Below, piece by piece: positions 45,044 through 58,638 of a stretch of 64,000 nt of DNA. Each line of letters begins with the position of its first letter. Within the stretch, counting starts at the first letter, position 1. The notes beneath the pieces were generated by a model. That model ran no database searches, was not told where the DNA came from, and was given only the letters and a program-made list of their open reading frames with translations. The DNA is from Hedera helix. Lineage: Eukaryota; Streptophyta; Magnoliopsida; Apiales; Araliaceae. The position numbers and the translations under genes were made by a program. The stretch lies in contig OX359266.1 in assembly GCA_947179155.2 (NCBI GenBank), forward strand, positions 43,665,039 through 43,729,038. The letters run 5' to 3'.

Positions 45044-46549
45044 TGTGACGCCCCCAAATCCGGGTCCCTTGAACCTCGGGTTCGGTGCTCACTATTCAAC
45101 ACTTGTCAAACATTCATAAAATATAACTTCAATAACTCGCGGAAATCATACATCATTTCATTACAAAACGTACCTTCAATCCCAGGTTCCACTAACCTTA
45201 ATACATCATCATTACCTTATAATACAAAAGGTTTACACAAACAGTACGGACTAACTACGTCTATTCGTTCATCTGTCCTTTGCCGTGATACTCCTTAGAT
45301 AACTCGGCTTAACTGAAAATAGTTCATGATATAGCAAGGGTGAGCAACTACTTTGCTCAGCAAGTTTAAATACACAATAAAAGGTATATCATGAATGAAA
45401 AAGATTTAGCTCTAGAAAACTTCAACAATATACAATAATTGTGAAGACATGCAACTTTGAATAATATAATTCAATTGATATAACATACTGCTTCATCATG
45501 CTGAAAGGGTCACAAGACCATGAACACACGTTTTGAGTATTTACAATACCCTGTAGACAGAAGTCTGTCAGTTCGTTTTGAATATTAACAATCATTGCGA
45601 TTGTCATATCCGGTGATGGGTACTTTAGGTGATCAGCCTATCGTACGTTTATAGAGTGCACAATATAACCATCTAGTTCGTTTTGATCGGGAATATTCCA
45701 TCCGACCGTAAGCTATCTGCTTACATTGCTTTGTTCATTTCAGCTTATCCCATCAGATTCCGTACCACAACAATATGGTTTGGACTAACTTCAATAATAT
45801 TCAGATTATGAATTTGAATCGTACCTGGTCTAGCCGAAACAATTGGCATAGAACCCTCACTTAGAACAGTTCATAACAAGAACAGTCACAATATCACATG
45901 CAATATCTAGCTGAAACAAATAGCATAGATATTTCTCTTTAAACAGTTCATAACGTGAACAGTCATGCAAATGCACCTAGGTGCGATTGTCAATAACAAT
46001 ATAGATATGAAATAATTCTTAATAATTATTTCATCATGCAATTTGAAATAAATTTCAGATTCTACATAATTAACTTGCCAAATAAATACAAGTTAGGGTT
46101 CAGAGAAACTTGCCTGTTCCGCTGACTACTGCTATTCAACTTAAAAATACTTCCTTTGGGTGACCTAATATTCAACAACATTGATCATCCAATTAGCATA
46201 ACACATATAGGTTTATTTAACATTAATAACCTTACCATATATGTCTTAATCATCTATCACTTAATCATAACCTTACATCTCTTAATAATATTATCAATCC
46301 CTTGATGATATTTTAAATCACATAATTATCACTTCATTGCTTTATAATATTATCACCTTTGATAATATATAATACCACAAATAATATTATTAATCGTATA
46401 ATAATATTTTAACCATTTATTATTTCAATAATAAATCATCTAGTTCGTTTATATTATTAACTATCTAATAATCATCTTAATCTCCTCATCATCTCAACAC
46501 TTATTAACATTATTAATAACTAAATAATGTTTTACACTATTCCCAAGGA

Positions 46550-47700
46550 TATTATTTATCAAATAATATCTTAATCATTTATAAATATTATTAACCATTT
46601 AATAATATTTTATCATCTTACTAATATTATTAATCCTTTAATAATATCTTCTTCTCTCATTAATATTATTAACCATTTAATAATATTTTATCCTCATACT
46701 AACATTATTAACCATTTAATAATATTTTAATCATTTATTAATATTATTAATCATTTAATAATATTCTACTAACTTACTAATATTATTAACCATTTAATAA
46801 TATTTTATTAACTCATTAATATTATTAATCATTCAATAATATTCTACTCATTATCTAATATTATTAATCATTTAATAATATTTTATTCCCTTTATAATAT
46901 TATTAATTATTTAATAATATTCTTCTCATAATCTAATATTATTAACTATTTAATAATATTTTATTCATATTGTAATATTATTAACCATTTAATAATATTT
47001 TAATCCTTTATTAATATTATTAATCATTTAATAATATTTTATTAACTTACTAATATTATTAACCATTTAATAATATTTTAATCCTTTATTAATATTATTA
47101 ATCATTTAATAATATTTTATTAACTTACTAATATTATTAACCATTTAATAATATTTTATTCATTAACTAATATTATTAACTATTTAATAATATTTTATTC
47201 ATTATCTAATATTATTAACTATTTAATAATATTTTACTAAGTATCTAATATTATTAATCATTTAATAATATTTTAATCCTTTATTAATATTATTAATCAT
47301 TTAATAATATTTTATTAACTTACTAATATTATTAACCATTTAATAATATTTTAATCCTTTATTAATATTATTAATCATTTAATAATATTTTATTAACTTA
47401 CTAATATTATTAACCATTTAATAATATTTTATTCATTATCTAATATTATTAACTATTTAATAATATTTTATTCATTATCTAATATTATTAACTATTTAAT
47501 AATATTTTACTAAGTATCTAATATTATTAATCATTTAAATAATATTTTATTTATTTAATATTATTAACTCTTTAATAATATTTTACTCACTTCATAATAT
47601 TATTATACATTTAATAATATTTCAATGATTTTCTAATATTATTATATTAATAATAATATTTTATTAACTTAATTATATTATTAAACCTTTAATAATATTT
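46550..47700. repeat. Array of about 38-42 bp palindromic AT units inside LTR copy 1
   Basis: About 25-30 tandem units alternate aatattattaa(c/t)catttaat then aatattttattaact-like spacers. Each unit holds aatattatt and aataatatt in inverted order, so each can form a hairpin. Higher-order repeats of several units (for example aatcctttattaatatta then ttaacttactaatatta) recur two to three times. Confidence 0.9.
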
Positions 47701-47863
47701 AACTATTTTTATCTATTAAATCACTTATATTTAATTTTTAAAAAATATATTTGTTAAGTCCAAAAATAATAAACTAATTTTTGGGACATTTTCCATTTTC
47801 GGATCCGTACGGTCCGGCCCGACCCGACCCGATTCGATTTTTATTTTTTTCCAGGAACTGTGG

Positions 47864-47915
47864 ACTGCGCCCCGGCGCAGTGTGTTACACTACACACTGC
47901 GCCCCGGCGCAGTGT
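47864..47915. repeat. GC-rich double palindrome in LTR copy 1
   Basis: Two copies of cactgcgccccggcgcagtg-type palindrome are separated by tgttacactaca and themselves form a larger inverted repeat (52 bp, self-complementary with one or two mismatches). It stands out in a 75-80 percent AT context. Confidence 0.9.
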
Positions 47916-48688
47916 GGCAGAATGTTTTGCCATTTTTCATTTTTAAGACAGTTTTGATACCCTTTGATCAAACCTTGATTAAATGAAATCTACACATCCA
48001 AATGACACCAAATCAGTGTTGATGTGTTCCTAACTTCTTGTTTTACAATATTCCATGGTTCGATCGTCTTTTTGAAAACGTTTTACACGAAAATTACGGA
48101 TCGAACCATCTAGGGTCTAAAAACGACATCCTTTTCGGTAAAAGCTATAACTTCTTCGTTATTCAATATTTTTGAAAGGTTCCAAAAGGGTTTGTCTTTA
48201 AAACTCATAGATCTAGCTTTCTAGACTTTTAGATCACAAAAATAACTTGTACATCTTAAATCATAAATCAACAACCTAGACATTTAACTAGGGCTTTAAA
48301 ACCAAACACGTTCATACTACCATTTCTTCCATCATCTTTCATACCAAACATGTTAGAACACCCATCTAGCATATTTAACCATATATCTTAATATGTAATC
48401 AAGATCTAACATCACATGACTTTTTTATTTCTTACATAACAAACTAACTAACAAGTTAAGGTTCAAAGAAACTTTTAAACCTTTAATGAAGATCTTCTTC
48501 TTGGAAATGGTTCTAGCTCTTCTTTGATCTTCTTGTATGGACCAAAAATCACCCACACTTGATAACACTCAAGGTGTTTGCTCTCTAGAACTCTCACAAT
48601 TGCTCTAGCTTCTCTCTACAACCTTCTCTCTCTAAATCTTGGTGAATGGAGCAAATGAACCAACATTTGCACAAGTGTTGGTCATTTC

Positions 48689-48696
48689 TATTTATA
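48689..48696 (-). promoter_or_regulatory. LTR TATA box (copy 1)
   Basis: The minus strand reads TATAAATA within gttctataaatagaaatg. The same motif is at 57550-57557 in the second copy, and a homologue at about 59413 in the inverted relative. Confidence 0.65.
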
Positions 48697-49785
48697 GAAC
48701 TCTAGGATTTTACCATTAGTTCTACTAATCAACTAACATTGGTTGATTAAGGCTCTAATCTTGCTTACTATGCATGGAATGACCACTTGATGGACATTTT
48801 GATTGACCCATTGATTGACTAGGGTGGTTGGGGCTTACTTGCACCACTTTACACTCCAAAATCAACCAACAAGCTACATTTATATCCATGTGGGCCCCAA
48901 AATTCGGGATTGACCAAATATTTATCCAATTTGACTTTATTTTTAAGTCCTATATAATTATATAAGTATCCATATATATATACATCCATATATGTATACA
49001 TATTCACCTATACAAACTTATTGGGCTCCACTTTGGATCTTAGTATTAAATTCTATTGGGCTCATTCAATTAAATTGTTTGGGCTCAATTTATATCACAC
49101 ATTGGGCTAGCATTTACATAACTATGTTATCTTTAAATAAAATAAGCATTGGGCTTATTTAATAAATTACATGGACTAGTAATTAAATTAATTACATAGG
49201 CTACAAGGTATACTTAATTGACCTAGTTTAACAACTCATTTGGATTTAAAATATAATCCAATTAGATTTGCTAATTATAAGTCCATTGGACTCCTTAATT
49301 AAATTAGCTTACATAACACTATCAATTGTCAATTATTGGGTTTGTTTTAATAAAACCCTAATACATATTAATACAAGTACATTGGACTTGATTAATTTAA
49401 TTCATTCACTAACCCCTATCATCAAATTGGGTTTATAAAATAGTTAACCGTACACAAACAATTATTCCCACATTGAATTATCTCAAATAATTCACTTGCT
49501 TCTTCTTTCGCATTATTCATACAAGTAATTAACTTGCTTAATAAAAATCTTCTTAATTGCCATACAAGGCCAACATTCAAGCTTTGTGATTTTATCACAT
49601 AAGCTTCTCTCGCAATCTTTTTCCTTCTTTAGTTAATTAATTTAATTAACTAATTTAATACATCTCATCATACCACTTATCACATATACATATACTTCAT
49701 ACCTCATATTTTCTTATGGATATAATTAAATAAAAAAATAAAATAAAATAAAAATTTTGGGTTCCTAATTTTCTCGGTCATTACA

Positions 49786-49798
49786 TTCACCCCTCCTT
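49786..49798 (-). other. Polypurine tract before the 3' LTR
   Basis: The minus strand reads aaggaggggtgaa immediately before the LTR start TGTAATGACC. This marks 49785 as a true 3' LTR start. Confidence 0.8.
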
Positions 49799-50041
49799 AT
49801 AAGGATTCTGTCCCCAGAATCACCGTTATAAGATTACTTGAGATTTTCCTATCATCTGATCTTTTCCTGACTCTTTTCCTCGTATATCCGGATTCATTTT
49901 ACGGATAACTTACCCTTTATCTAACCAACACAATCCTTTGATTTAAAGACACTTTAATTTAATAAAGTATTCTATTTTCTTCGAGAAATTCTATTTATCT
50001 AGTGAAATTCCCAGACAGATAGTATTCGAATCAAATAATAC

Positions 50042-51115
50042 CTAAACAATTATATTATTGATCGAAAAATACCTGTCACCATGCTTCTTGACTTTCTTGA
50101 TATTACTTCTCGTCTTGCTTTCCTTCTTCGGGCAGTCCTTAAATGGATGACCCATTCCTCCACAAATAAAACACTTCCTACTCTTTCTTGGACCAGGACA
50201 GTTCGAAGCATCGTGTCCTGTCCCTCCACATCTATAACAACTATCTGTCCCTTTTAGACATACTCCTATGTGGTTCTTTCCACAATTTTCACAAGTTACT
50301 ATTTTTCGTTTCCCTTTTCTTTGTCCATTCTCACCATTTTTGTGGTTCCTCTTTCGTTTCTGAGTGTTACAATCTCCGCTACTACCTTTACCATTTTCTT
50401 CCTCACTATTATTTCCTTTCATCTCTTGATTATATGTTGACAAAGATTCTCTCCCGCCTTCTGCTATGATTGCCTTCTCCAGCATTGTTGAAAATGTGTT
50501 AATCTGAAGAATTGAAACCTTACTGTAGATCCATGGATTTAATCCTTGTTCAAACCTTCTAGTCTTTCGTTCTTCCGTGTCCACTTGATGTGGAGCAAAT
50601 CTCGCTAGTTCATTGAACTTGGCGGCATATTCTGCTACCATCATGTTCCCCTATTTGAGTTCTAAAAATTTTACTTCCATCATTGTTTGAGTACTATTTG
50701 AAAAATAATTTTCAAAGAATAACTCCTTAAATCGAGTCCACGCAACAATTCCTTCTCCTACTCGATTTTTATTAGCCTTCCACCAATAATTAGCCTCTCC
50801 CTTCATCATGAAGGTGGCAAATGTTGTCTTTTGTTCCTCCGCAACACGTGTAACTTCAAACACTTTCTCCATCTCTTCTATCCACGTCTGAGCTTCGATC
50901 GGATCCATTGTTCCTCGAAACTCCGGTGGTCCTACTATTTTAAAATCCTTAAAGTTCGCCAATTGATCTACCAGCGAACTTCCTACTGTTGGAGTTCTGT
51001 TTTGAATTGCTTCTGCTAACATATTAACAAAAGTTTGCATCGGGTCCACCTGACCCTCTTCATTATTAACTGATCCTTCTGCTCTCGGGTTTCGGGGTTG
51101 TCTACGTGGCGGCAT
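50042..51115 (-). pseudogene. Gypsy-type gag with an internal stop
   Basis: Two in-frame pieces (51115-50651 and 50650-50042) form one gag reading frame interrupted by TAG at 50653-50651, within ELK-stop-GNMMVAEYAAKF, where related gags have Gln. The N-terminus MPPRRQPRNPRAEG is followed by a retrotransposon gag domain (EFRGTMDPIEAQTWIEEMEK, GEANYWWKANK, WTRFKELFFENYF, VAEYAAKFNELARFAPH). It ends with three Cys/His knuckles: a degenerate CENCGKNHIGVC, then CYRCGGTGHDASNC and CFICGGMGHPFKDC, both CX2CX4HX4C. The frame ends shortly after, and no protease or polymerase follows before the polypurine tract. An acceptor-like aaaacag precedes the ATG. Gag would be capsid/nucleocapsid; here it is truncated at about residue 154 unless the stop is read through. 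Confidence 0.88.
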
Positions 51116-51179
51116 TGCCTGTTTTAAAATAAAACTTACGTTATTATCATACTCTTTGACTATTACAATCATTCTTAGA

Positions 51180-52513
51180 GCATTTACTATTTAATGCTCA
51201 CACTAATCACATCAAAGCATATAAACATTACACATTTTATATTTATACGCAACCAGTAGTGCCTTGGCATATTACATTCTGAAACATTTATACATAAATG
51301 ATCATATCCCATACTGACCACAAAAGTCGGGATTTAACTCAACCACATATCCCACATACTCCTAGAGTTTGGGATTCACTATTATCTGTTGTCTCTTAGT
51401 CCTCTTATTCACTTCTTCTTCCTTTTATATACATATTTTACATTTCTTACCAAGGATCTTAATAACTCAAATGCCTTCTTCTTCTTATGTTTCTTACACG
51501 TACTTGATTGCTAAGTAGTGTATCACTATTCTCCTTTAATTGATCATCATCAGTAAAATTCACTATCAGGCTAAACATTGTCATTTATTCCTCATTATAT
51601 CCTTCATTAATCTTATACCCAACATCATATTCTCGATAATTTCTCATGCTGTTTATCAGCTTCTTCCTTTCTTCCTTTTTCTGAAGTATCTGTATCTTTA
51701 AAACAAATACTCACACCTTTAATGACTTCTCTTCAAACCTAAGTAATTGTGGTGCCACAAACGTGATTACCCACCTTATCCTTCTTCAAATCATAGCTTG
51801 CTCCTTGATGCAAGACATCACTATATAACACAACCTACCTATAGTATTCAGGAGAACAATACTGTCCTCGCACAATTCTCAATTCACTGATAACTAAATC
51901 TTTATCTATGACCCTGTTCTAACCTCCATCACAAATTGTTCATCGAACTTACCACACAGTATGAGTTCAGGAACTTACCACAATCGCGTGGCTTGAGGAG
52001 CTTATCCTAGTCAGACCTTAATCGTCCATTCGCTGAGGGGCTCCACCATACAATTATGAGTCACGAACTTACCATACGTGTGAGTTTTAAGAACACGCAC
52101 CTAATCTCAACATTCTCTACCTATCCGATATACTATGAGAAAAGACTCACCTTCTCACCATATATACATCGAATAACGCGACCCAAGATTCCAATGATTA
52201 TCATAATTAGGAAGCTAAGTGGTTTGTCGAACCAAACACAATCTCCTGCCCATACAAGAAATTGGTCAACTCGGCCACTATATTACTATAGGAAGCTAAG
52301 CGGTTCTAAAACCAAGCACTAATTCCCCGCCCATACAAGAAATTGCACAACTCAGCCACTAATATGAGTCCTCAAATAAAATCTACAACCTCTAATTTTC
52401 TTATTAACTTAGTATGAATTTTCTTAATCCATACTTTAACACATAACTCCTCACGAGTTTATCTTCGTAGATCATTTCACGATCTTATTATTATTCTTTA
52501 TACTACGCAACAA
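51180..52513 (-). other. Leader region of the gypsy element unique to the inner copy
   Basis: It lies between the duplicated leader and gag and has no ORF of note. It contains a two-copy repeat of about 82 bp (52209-52290 and 52291-52372) with ggaagctaag, ggtt, accaa and cccatacaagaaattg in order. Confidence 0.6.
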
Positions 52514-53905
52514 TCTTATTATAAGATGTCTTCTATCACTTCTTTGATATCTTTTTTTTTCAGATATTTATTCCTTGCCTCTGGATTTTCTCCAATTTCA
52601 TTGATTCATTCCTCAAAAGCGTCTACTATTAGACTCATTAATCGTCTGTAAGGAATTATGATCTAATTTCTTAACTTTCTTCCCTATTGTCTAGAGCATT
52701 CTTTCTTTAGAACTTTCTCTTGACATTAACGTTTGCATAATACGGTAGTATTATTACCTTTCTAAAGATTTTAGGCATATACTTTTAATGCCAACACATA
52801 ATCCATCACTTAATATTTGTTAACATATCCTTCCTGGGTACGTAGTACCCCATCACTTATACAGCTACACACTTTTAAGCATTCTTTTGCTTACTAACCT
52901 TACACACAATTATCAGTCACATATCTTCAGATCGTTTGATAGCCTAACCGCTATATCTCGATCTTCACATTCAACCCCCATTCTTCAAACTTTCATCTTA
53001 TCGTCACTTTGTCTTTCTATCATCCAATTGCATATTTAATAAACATCTTAATATGCATCACATTAGTACTTAGTACTATACTTGTTCTCAGCACCATGCT
53101 AATTACATAACATATCCCGCTTCTTAACTCCAAAATTGGGATTTTCAAAATTTTATAACTTCTTTCATCATTCTCATTGATCAAATTCAACTTACAGATT
53201 AGAAAATCATCCGATTTTTAATCTTCTAAAATAACTTCCGAAAAGTAATTCTTCAAACATATTTCCCAAAGTCAAACTCCCAAAGATATATACTTTCAAA
53301 GTTAGACTCCTCAACATACACTATTATCATTCTTATGTAATTCTTTATCACGCTTATCTCTTTCTACCATCATTCTACTTTTCCTCAATCACTTCATCAT
53401 TATCTGCTTTTATGATTGACTCCAAAAATCTGTTCATTCTTCTATGATTCATTTAACTCTTTCACAACTTATGTGTTTAACCCATCATTTCATCTCTATT
53501 TACTCTGATTATCTTTATTACCACCGATCCATATAGATCAATCTTCTCAAGATATCCTCAATGTCCTCAAATCATTTCTTAACATTATTTTCTTCTATTT
53601 TACCTTAGCCACATTTACATCTGATCACTTCTTCTTATCCATTCTCCATAGATTAAGTATCTCTCAATCCTTACTCTCTTTTCTTCATCATTGTTTAACT
53701 CTAACTTTCAGATCATCTTCTGAATCCTCATACTCTTCCGATCTAGTAACAGATCTTTTCTTAATTACACTTAACTTTTCTTACTTGATGAATCTCCACA
53801 ATTCATCTCCTAAACTCTTTATGAGTTTCCTTGTCTTCTCTACGGTCATAATCCTAAGGTTTTCCCCCCACCTAAGGTTTATAACCTACAGCTCTGATAC
53901 CAACC
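52514..53905 (-). mobile_element. Primer site and leader of the gypsy element, inner copy
   Basis: Directly follows the 5' LTR on the minus strand. The primer site GGTTGGTATCAGAGC is at about 53905-53890. Near-identical to 43652-45043. Confidence 0.88.
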
Positions 53906-56900
53906 TGTGACGCCCCCAAATCCGGGTCCCTTGAACCTCGGGTTCGGTGCTCACTATTCAACACTTGTCAAACATTCATAAAATATAACTTCAATAACTC
54001 GCGGAAATCATACATCATTTCATTACAAAACGTACCTTCAATCCCAGGTTCCACTAACCTTAATACATCATCATTACCTTATAATACAAAAGGTTTACAC
54101 AAACAGTACGGACTAACTACGTCTATTCGTTCATCTGTCCTTTGCCGTGATACTCCTTAGATAACTCGGCTTAACTGAAAATAGTTCATGATATAGCAAG
54201 GGTGAGCAACTACTTTGCTCAGCAAGTTTAAATACACAATAAAAGGTATATCATGAATGAAAAAGATTTAGCTCTAGAAAACTTCAACAATATACAATAA
54301 TTGTGAAGACATGCAACTTTGAATAATATAATTCAATTGATATAACATACTGCTTCATCATGCTGAAAGGGTCACAAGACCATGAACACACGTTTTGAGT
54401 ATTTACAATACCCTGTAGACAGAAGTCTGTCAGTTCGTTTTGAATATTAACAATCATTGCGATTGTCATATCCGGTGATGGGTACTTTAGGTGATCAGCC
54501 TATCGTACGTTTATAGAGTGCACAATATAACCATCTAGTTCGTTTTGATCGGGAATATTCCATCCGACCGTAAGCTATCTGCTTACATTGCTTTGTTCAT
54601 TTCAGCTTATCCCATCAGATTCCGTACCACAACAATATGGTTTGGACTAACTTCAATAATATTCAGATTATGAATTTGAATCGTACCTGGTCTAGCCGAA
54701 ACAATTGGCATAGAACCCTCACTTAGAACAGTTCATAACAAGAACAGTCACAATATCACATGCAATATCTAGCTGAAACAAATAGCATAGATATTTCTCT
54801 TTAAACAGTTCATAACGTGAACAGTCATGCAAATGCACCTAGGTGCGATTGTCAATAACAATATAGATATGAAATAATTCTTAATAATTATTTCATCATG
54901 CAATTTGAAATAAATTTCAGATTCTACATAATTAACTTGCCAAATAAATACAAGTTAGGGTTCAGAGAAACTTGCCTGTTCCGCTGACTACTGCTATTCA
55001 ACTTAAAAATACTTCCTTTGGGTGACCTAATATTCAACAACATTGATCATCCAATTAGCATAACACATATAGGTTTATTTAACATTAATAACCTTACCAT
55101 ATATGTCTTAATCATCTATCACTTAATCATAACCTTACATCTCTTAATAATATTATCAATCCCTTGATGATATTTTAAATCACATAACTATCACTTCATT
55201 GCTTTATAATATTATCACCTTTGATAATATATAATACCACAAATAATATTATTAATCGTATAATAATATTTTAACCATTTATTATTTCAATAATAAATCA
55301 TCTAGTTCGTTTATATTATTAACTATCTAATAATCATCTTAATCTCCTCATCATCTCAACACTTATTAACATTATTAATAACTAAATAATGTTTTACACT
55401 ATTCCCAAGGATATTATTTATCAAATAATATCTTAATCATTTATAAATATTATTAACCATTTAATAATATTTTATCATCTTACTAATATTATTAATCCTT
55501 TAATAATATCTTCTTCTCTCATTAATATTATTAACCATTTAATAATATTTTATCCTCATACTAACATTATTAACCATTTAATAATATTTTAATCATTTAT
55601 TAATATTATTAATCATTTAATAATATTCTACTAACTTACTAATATTATTAACCATTTAATAATATTTTATTAACTCATTAATATTATTAATCATTCAATA
55701 ATATTCTACTCATTATCTAATATTATTAATCATTTAATAATATTTTATTTCCTTTATAATATTATTAATTATTTAATAATATTCTTCTCATAATCTAATA
55801 TTATTAACTATTTAATAATATTTTATTCATATTGTAATATTATTAACCATTTAATAATATTTTAATCCTTTATTAATATTATTAATCATTTAATAATATT
55901 TTATTAACTTACTAATATTATTAACCATTTAATAATATTTTAATCCTTTATTAATATTATTAATCATTTAATAATATTTTATTAACTTACTAATATTATT
56001 AACCATTTAATAATATTTTATTCATTAACTAATATTATTAACTATTTAATAATATTTTATTCATTATCTAATATTATTAACTATTTAATAATATTTTACT
56101 AAGTATCTAATATTATTAATCATTTAATAATATTTTAATCCTTTATTAATATTATTAATCATTTAATAATATTTTATTAACTTACTAATATTATTAACCA
56201 TTTAATAATATTTTAATCCTTTATTAATATTATTAATCATTTAATAATATTTTATTAACTTACTAATATTATTAACCATTTAATAATATTTTATTCATTA
56301 TCTAATATTATTAACTATTTAATAATATTTTATTCATTATCTAATATTATTAACTATTTAATAATATTTTACTAAGTATCTAATATTATTAATCATTTAA
56401 ATAATATTTTATTTATTTAATATTATTAACTCTTTAATAATATTTTACTCACTTCATAATATTATTATACATTTAATAATATTTCAATGATTTTCTAATA
56501 TTATTATATTAATAATAATATTTTATTAACTTAATTATATTATTAAACCTTTAATAATATTTAACTATTTTTATCTATTAAATCACTTATATTTAATTTT
56601 TAAAAAATATATTTGTTAAGTCCAAAAATAATAAACTAATTTTTGGGACATTTTCCATTTTCGGATCCGTACGGTCCGGCCCGACCCGACCCGATTCGAT
56701 TTTTATTTTTTTCCAGGAACTGTGGACTGCGCCCCGGCGCAGTGTGTTACACTACACACTGCGCCCCGGCGCAGTGTGGCAGAATGTTTTGCCATTTTTC
56801 ATTTTTAAGACAGTTTTGATACCCTTTGATCAAACCTTGATTAAATGAAATCTACACATCCAAATGACACCAAATCAGTGTTGATGTGTTCCTAACTTCT

Positions 56901-58638
56901 TGTTTTACAATATTCCATGGTTCGATCGTCTTTTTGAAAACGTTTTACACGAAAATTACGGATCGAACCATCTAGGGTCTAAAAACGACATCCTTTTCGG
57001 TAAAAGCTATAACTTCTTCGTTATTCAATATTTTTGAAAGGTTCCAAAAGGGTTTGTCTTTAAAACTCATAGATCTAGCTTTCTAGACTTTTAGATCACA
57101 AAAATAACTTGTACATCTTAAATCATAAATCAACAACCTAGACATTTAACTAGGGCTTTAAAACCAAACACGTTCATACTACCATTTCTTCCATCATCTT
57201 TCATACCAAACATGTTAGAACACCCATCTAGCATATTTAACCATATATCTTAATATGTAATCAAGATCTAACATCACATGGCTTTTTATTTCTTACATAA
57301 CAAACTAACTAACAAGTTAAGGTTCAAAGAAACTTTTAAACCTTTAATGAAGATCTTCTTCTTGGAAATGGTTCTAGCTCTTCTTTGATCTTCTTGTATG
57401 GACCAAAAATCACCCACACTTGATAACACTCAAGGTGTTTGCTCTCTAGAACTCTCACAATTGCTCTAGCTTCTCTCTACAACCTTCTCTCTCTAAATCT
57501 TGGTGAATGGAGCAAATGAACCAACATTTGCACAAGTGTTGGTCATTTCTATTTATAGAACTCTAGGATTTTACCATTAGTTCTACTAATCAACTAACAT
57601 TGGTTGATTAAGGCTCTAATCTTGCTTACTATGCATGGAATGACCACTTGATGGACATTTTGATTGACGCATTGATTGACTAGGGTGGTTGGGGCTTACT
57701 TGCACCACTTTACACTCCAAAATCAACCAACAAGCTACATTTATATCCATGTGGGCCCCAAAATTCGGGATTGACCAAATATTTATCCAATTTGACTTTA
57801 TTTTTAAGTCCTATATAATTATATAAGTATCCATATATATATACATCCATATATGTATACATATTCACCTATACAAACTTATTGGGCTCCACTTTGGATC
57901 TTAGTATTAAATTCTATTGAGCTCATTCAATTAAATTGTTTAGGCTCAATTTATATCACACATTGGGCTAACATTTACATAACTATGTTATCTTTAAATA
58001 AAATAAGCATTGGGCTTATTTAATAAATTACATGGACTAGTAATTAAATTAATTACATAGGCTACAAGGTATACTTAATTGACCTAGTTTAACAACTCAT
58101 TTGGATTTAAAATATAATCCAATTAGATTTGCTAATTATAAGTCCATTGGACTCCTTAATTAAATTAGCTTACATAACACTATCAATTGTCAATTATTGG
58201 GTTTGTTTTAATAAAACCCTAATACATATTAATACAAGTACATTGGACTTGATTAATTTAATTCATTCACTAACCCCTATCATCAAATTGGGTTTATAAA
58301 ATAGTTAACCGTACACAAACAATTATTCCCACATTGAATTATCTCAAATAATTCACTTGCTTCTTCTTTCGCATTATTCATACAAGTAATTAACTTGCTT
58401 AATAAAAATCTTCTTAATTGCCATACAAGGCCAACATTCAAGCTTTGTGATTTTATCACATAAGCTTCTCTCGCAATCTTTTTCCTTCTTTAGTTAATTA
58501 ATTTAATTAACTAATTTAATACATCTCATCATACCACTTATCACATATACATATACTTCATACCTCATATTTTCTTATGGATATAATTAAATAAAAAAAA
58601 AAAAAAAATTTGGGTTCGTAATTTTCTCGGTCATTACA
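53906..58638 (-). repeat. LTR copy 2 (4733 bp), 5' LTR of the gag-bearing unit
   Basis: Same structure as copy 1: AT palindrome array (about 55400-56560), GC palindrome (56726-56777), TATA box (57550-57557). Differences from copy 1 are scattered substitutions plus a length change in an A-rich run near 58592. Confidence 0.9.
56726..56777. repeat. GC-rich double palindrome in LTR copy 2
   Basis: Identical to 47864-47915. Confidence 0.9.

Larger units (their letters stand above)
45044..49785 (-). repeat. LTR copy 1 (4742 bp), 3' LTR of the gag-bearing unit
   Basis: On the plus strand it runs from tgtgacgcccccaaatccgg to ttctcggtcattaca, i.e. TG...CA on the minus strand. It has a TATA box at 48689-48696, an AT palindrome array (about 46550-47700) and a GC palindrome (47864-47915). 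An ORF of 61 codons at 45422-45607 recurs in the other copy and is not a gene. Confidence 0.9.
43652..58638 (-). mobile_element. Tandem-organised, gag-only Ty3/gypsy LTR element (minus strand)
   Basis: Reading the minus strand: 5' LTR 58638-53906, primer site and leader from 53905, gag 51115-50042 with a stop inside, polypurine tract at about 49786-49797, 3' LTR 49785-45044, then again primer site and leader 45043-43652. The two 6.1-kb blocks (43652-49785 and 52514-58638) differ at only about 14 places by eye, so the duplication is very young (about 0.2 percent). Gag resembles that of Tekay/Del-type chromoviruses. Protease, RT, RNase H and integrase are all missing, making it non-autonomous. 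No target duplication is present at the two outer ends (tgaat at the left, gtcaa at the right), consistent with truncation on the left. Confidence 0.85.

Noticed and set aside
45422..45607. 61-codon ORF, identical at 54284-54469
   Set aside because: Part of the duplicated LTR, without motif or initiation context.
46550..47700. CRISPR-like array
   Set aside because: Units are AT palindromes inside a plant LTR without unique spacers; CRISPR arrays do not occur in plant nuclei.
50188..50469. 93-codon plus-strand ORF opposite gag
   Set aside because: Antisense shadow of the gag zinc-knuckle region.
43652..58638. Treating the whole 6.1-kb direct repeats as the LTRs
   Set aside because: The left end lacks TG, no target duplication flanks it, and the true LTR end is fixed by the adjacent tRNA-iMet primer site at 45044 and 53906.
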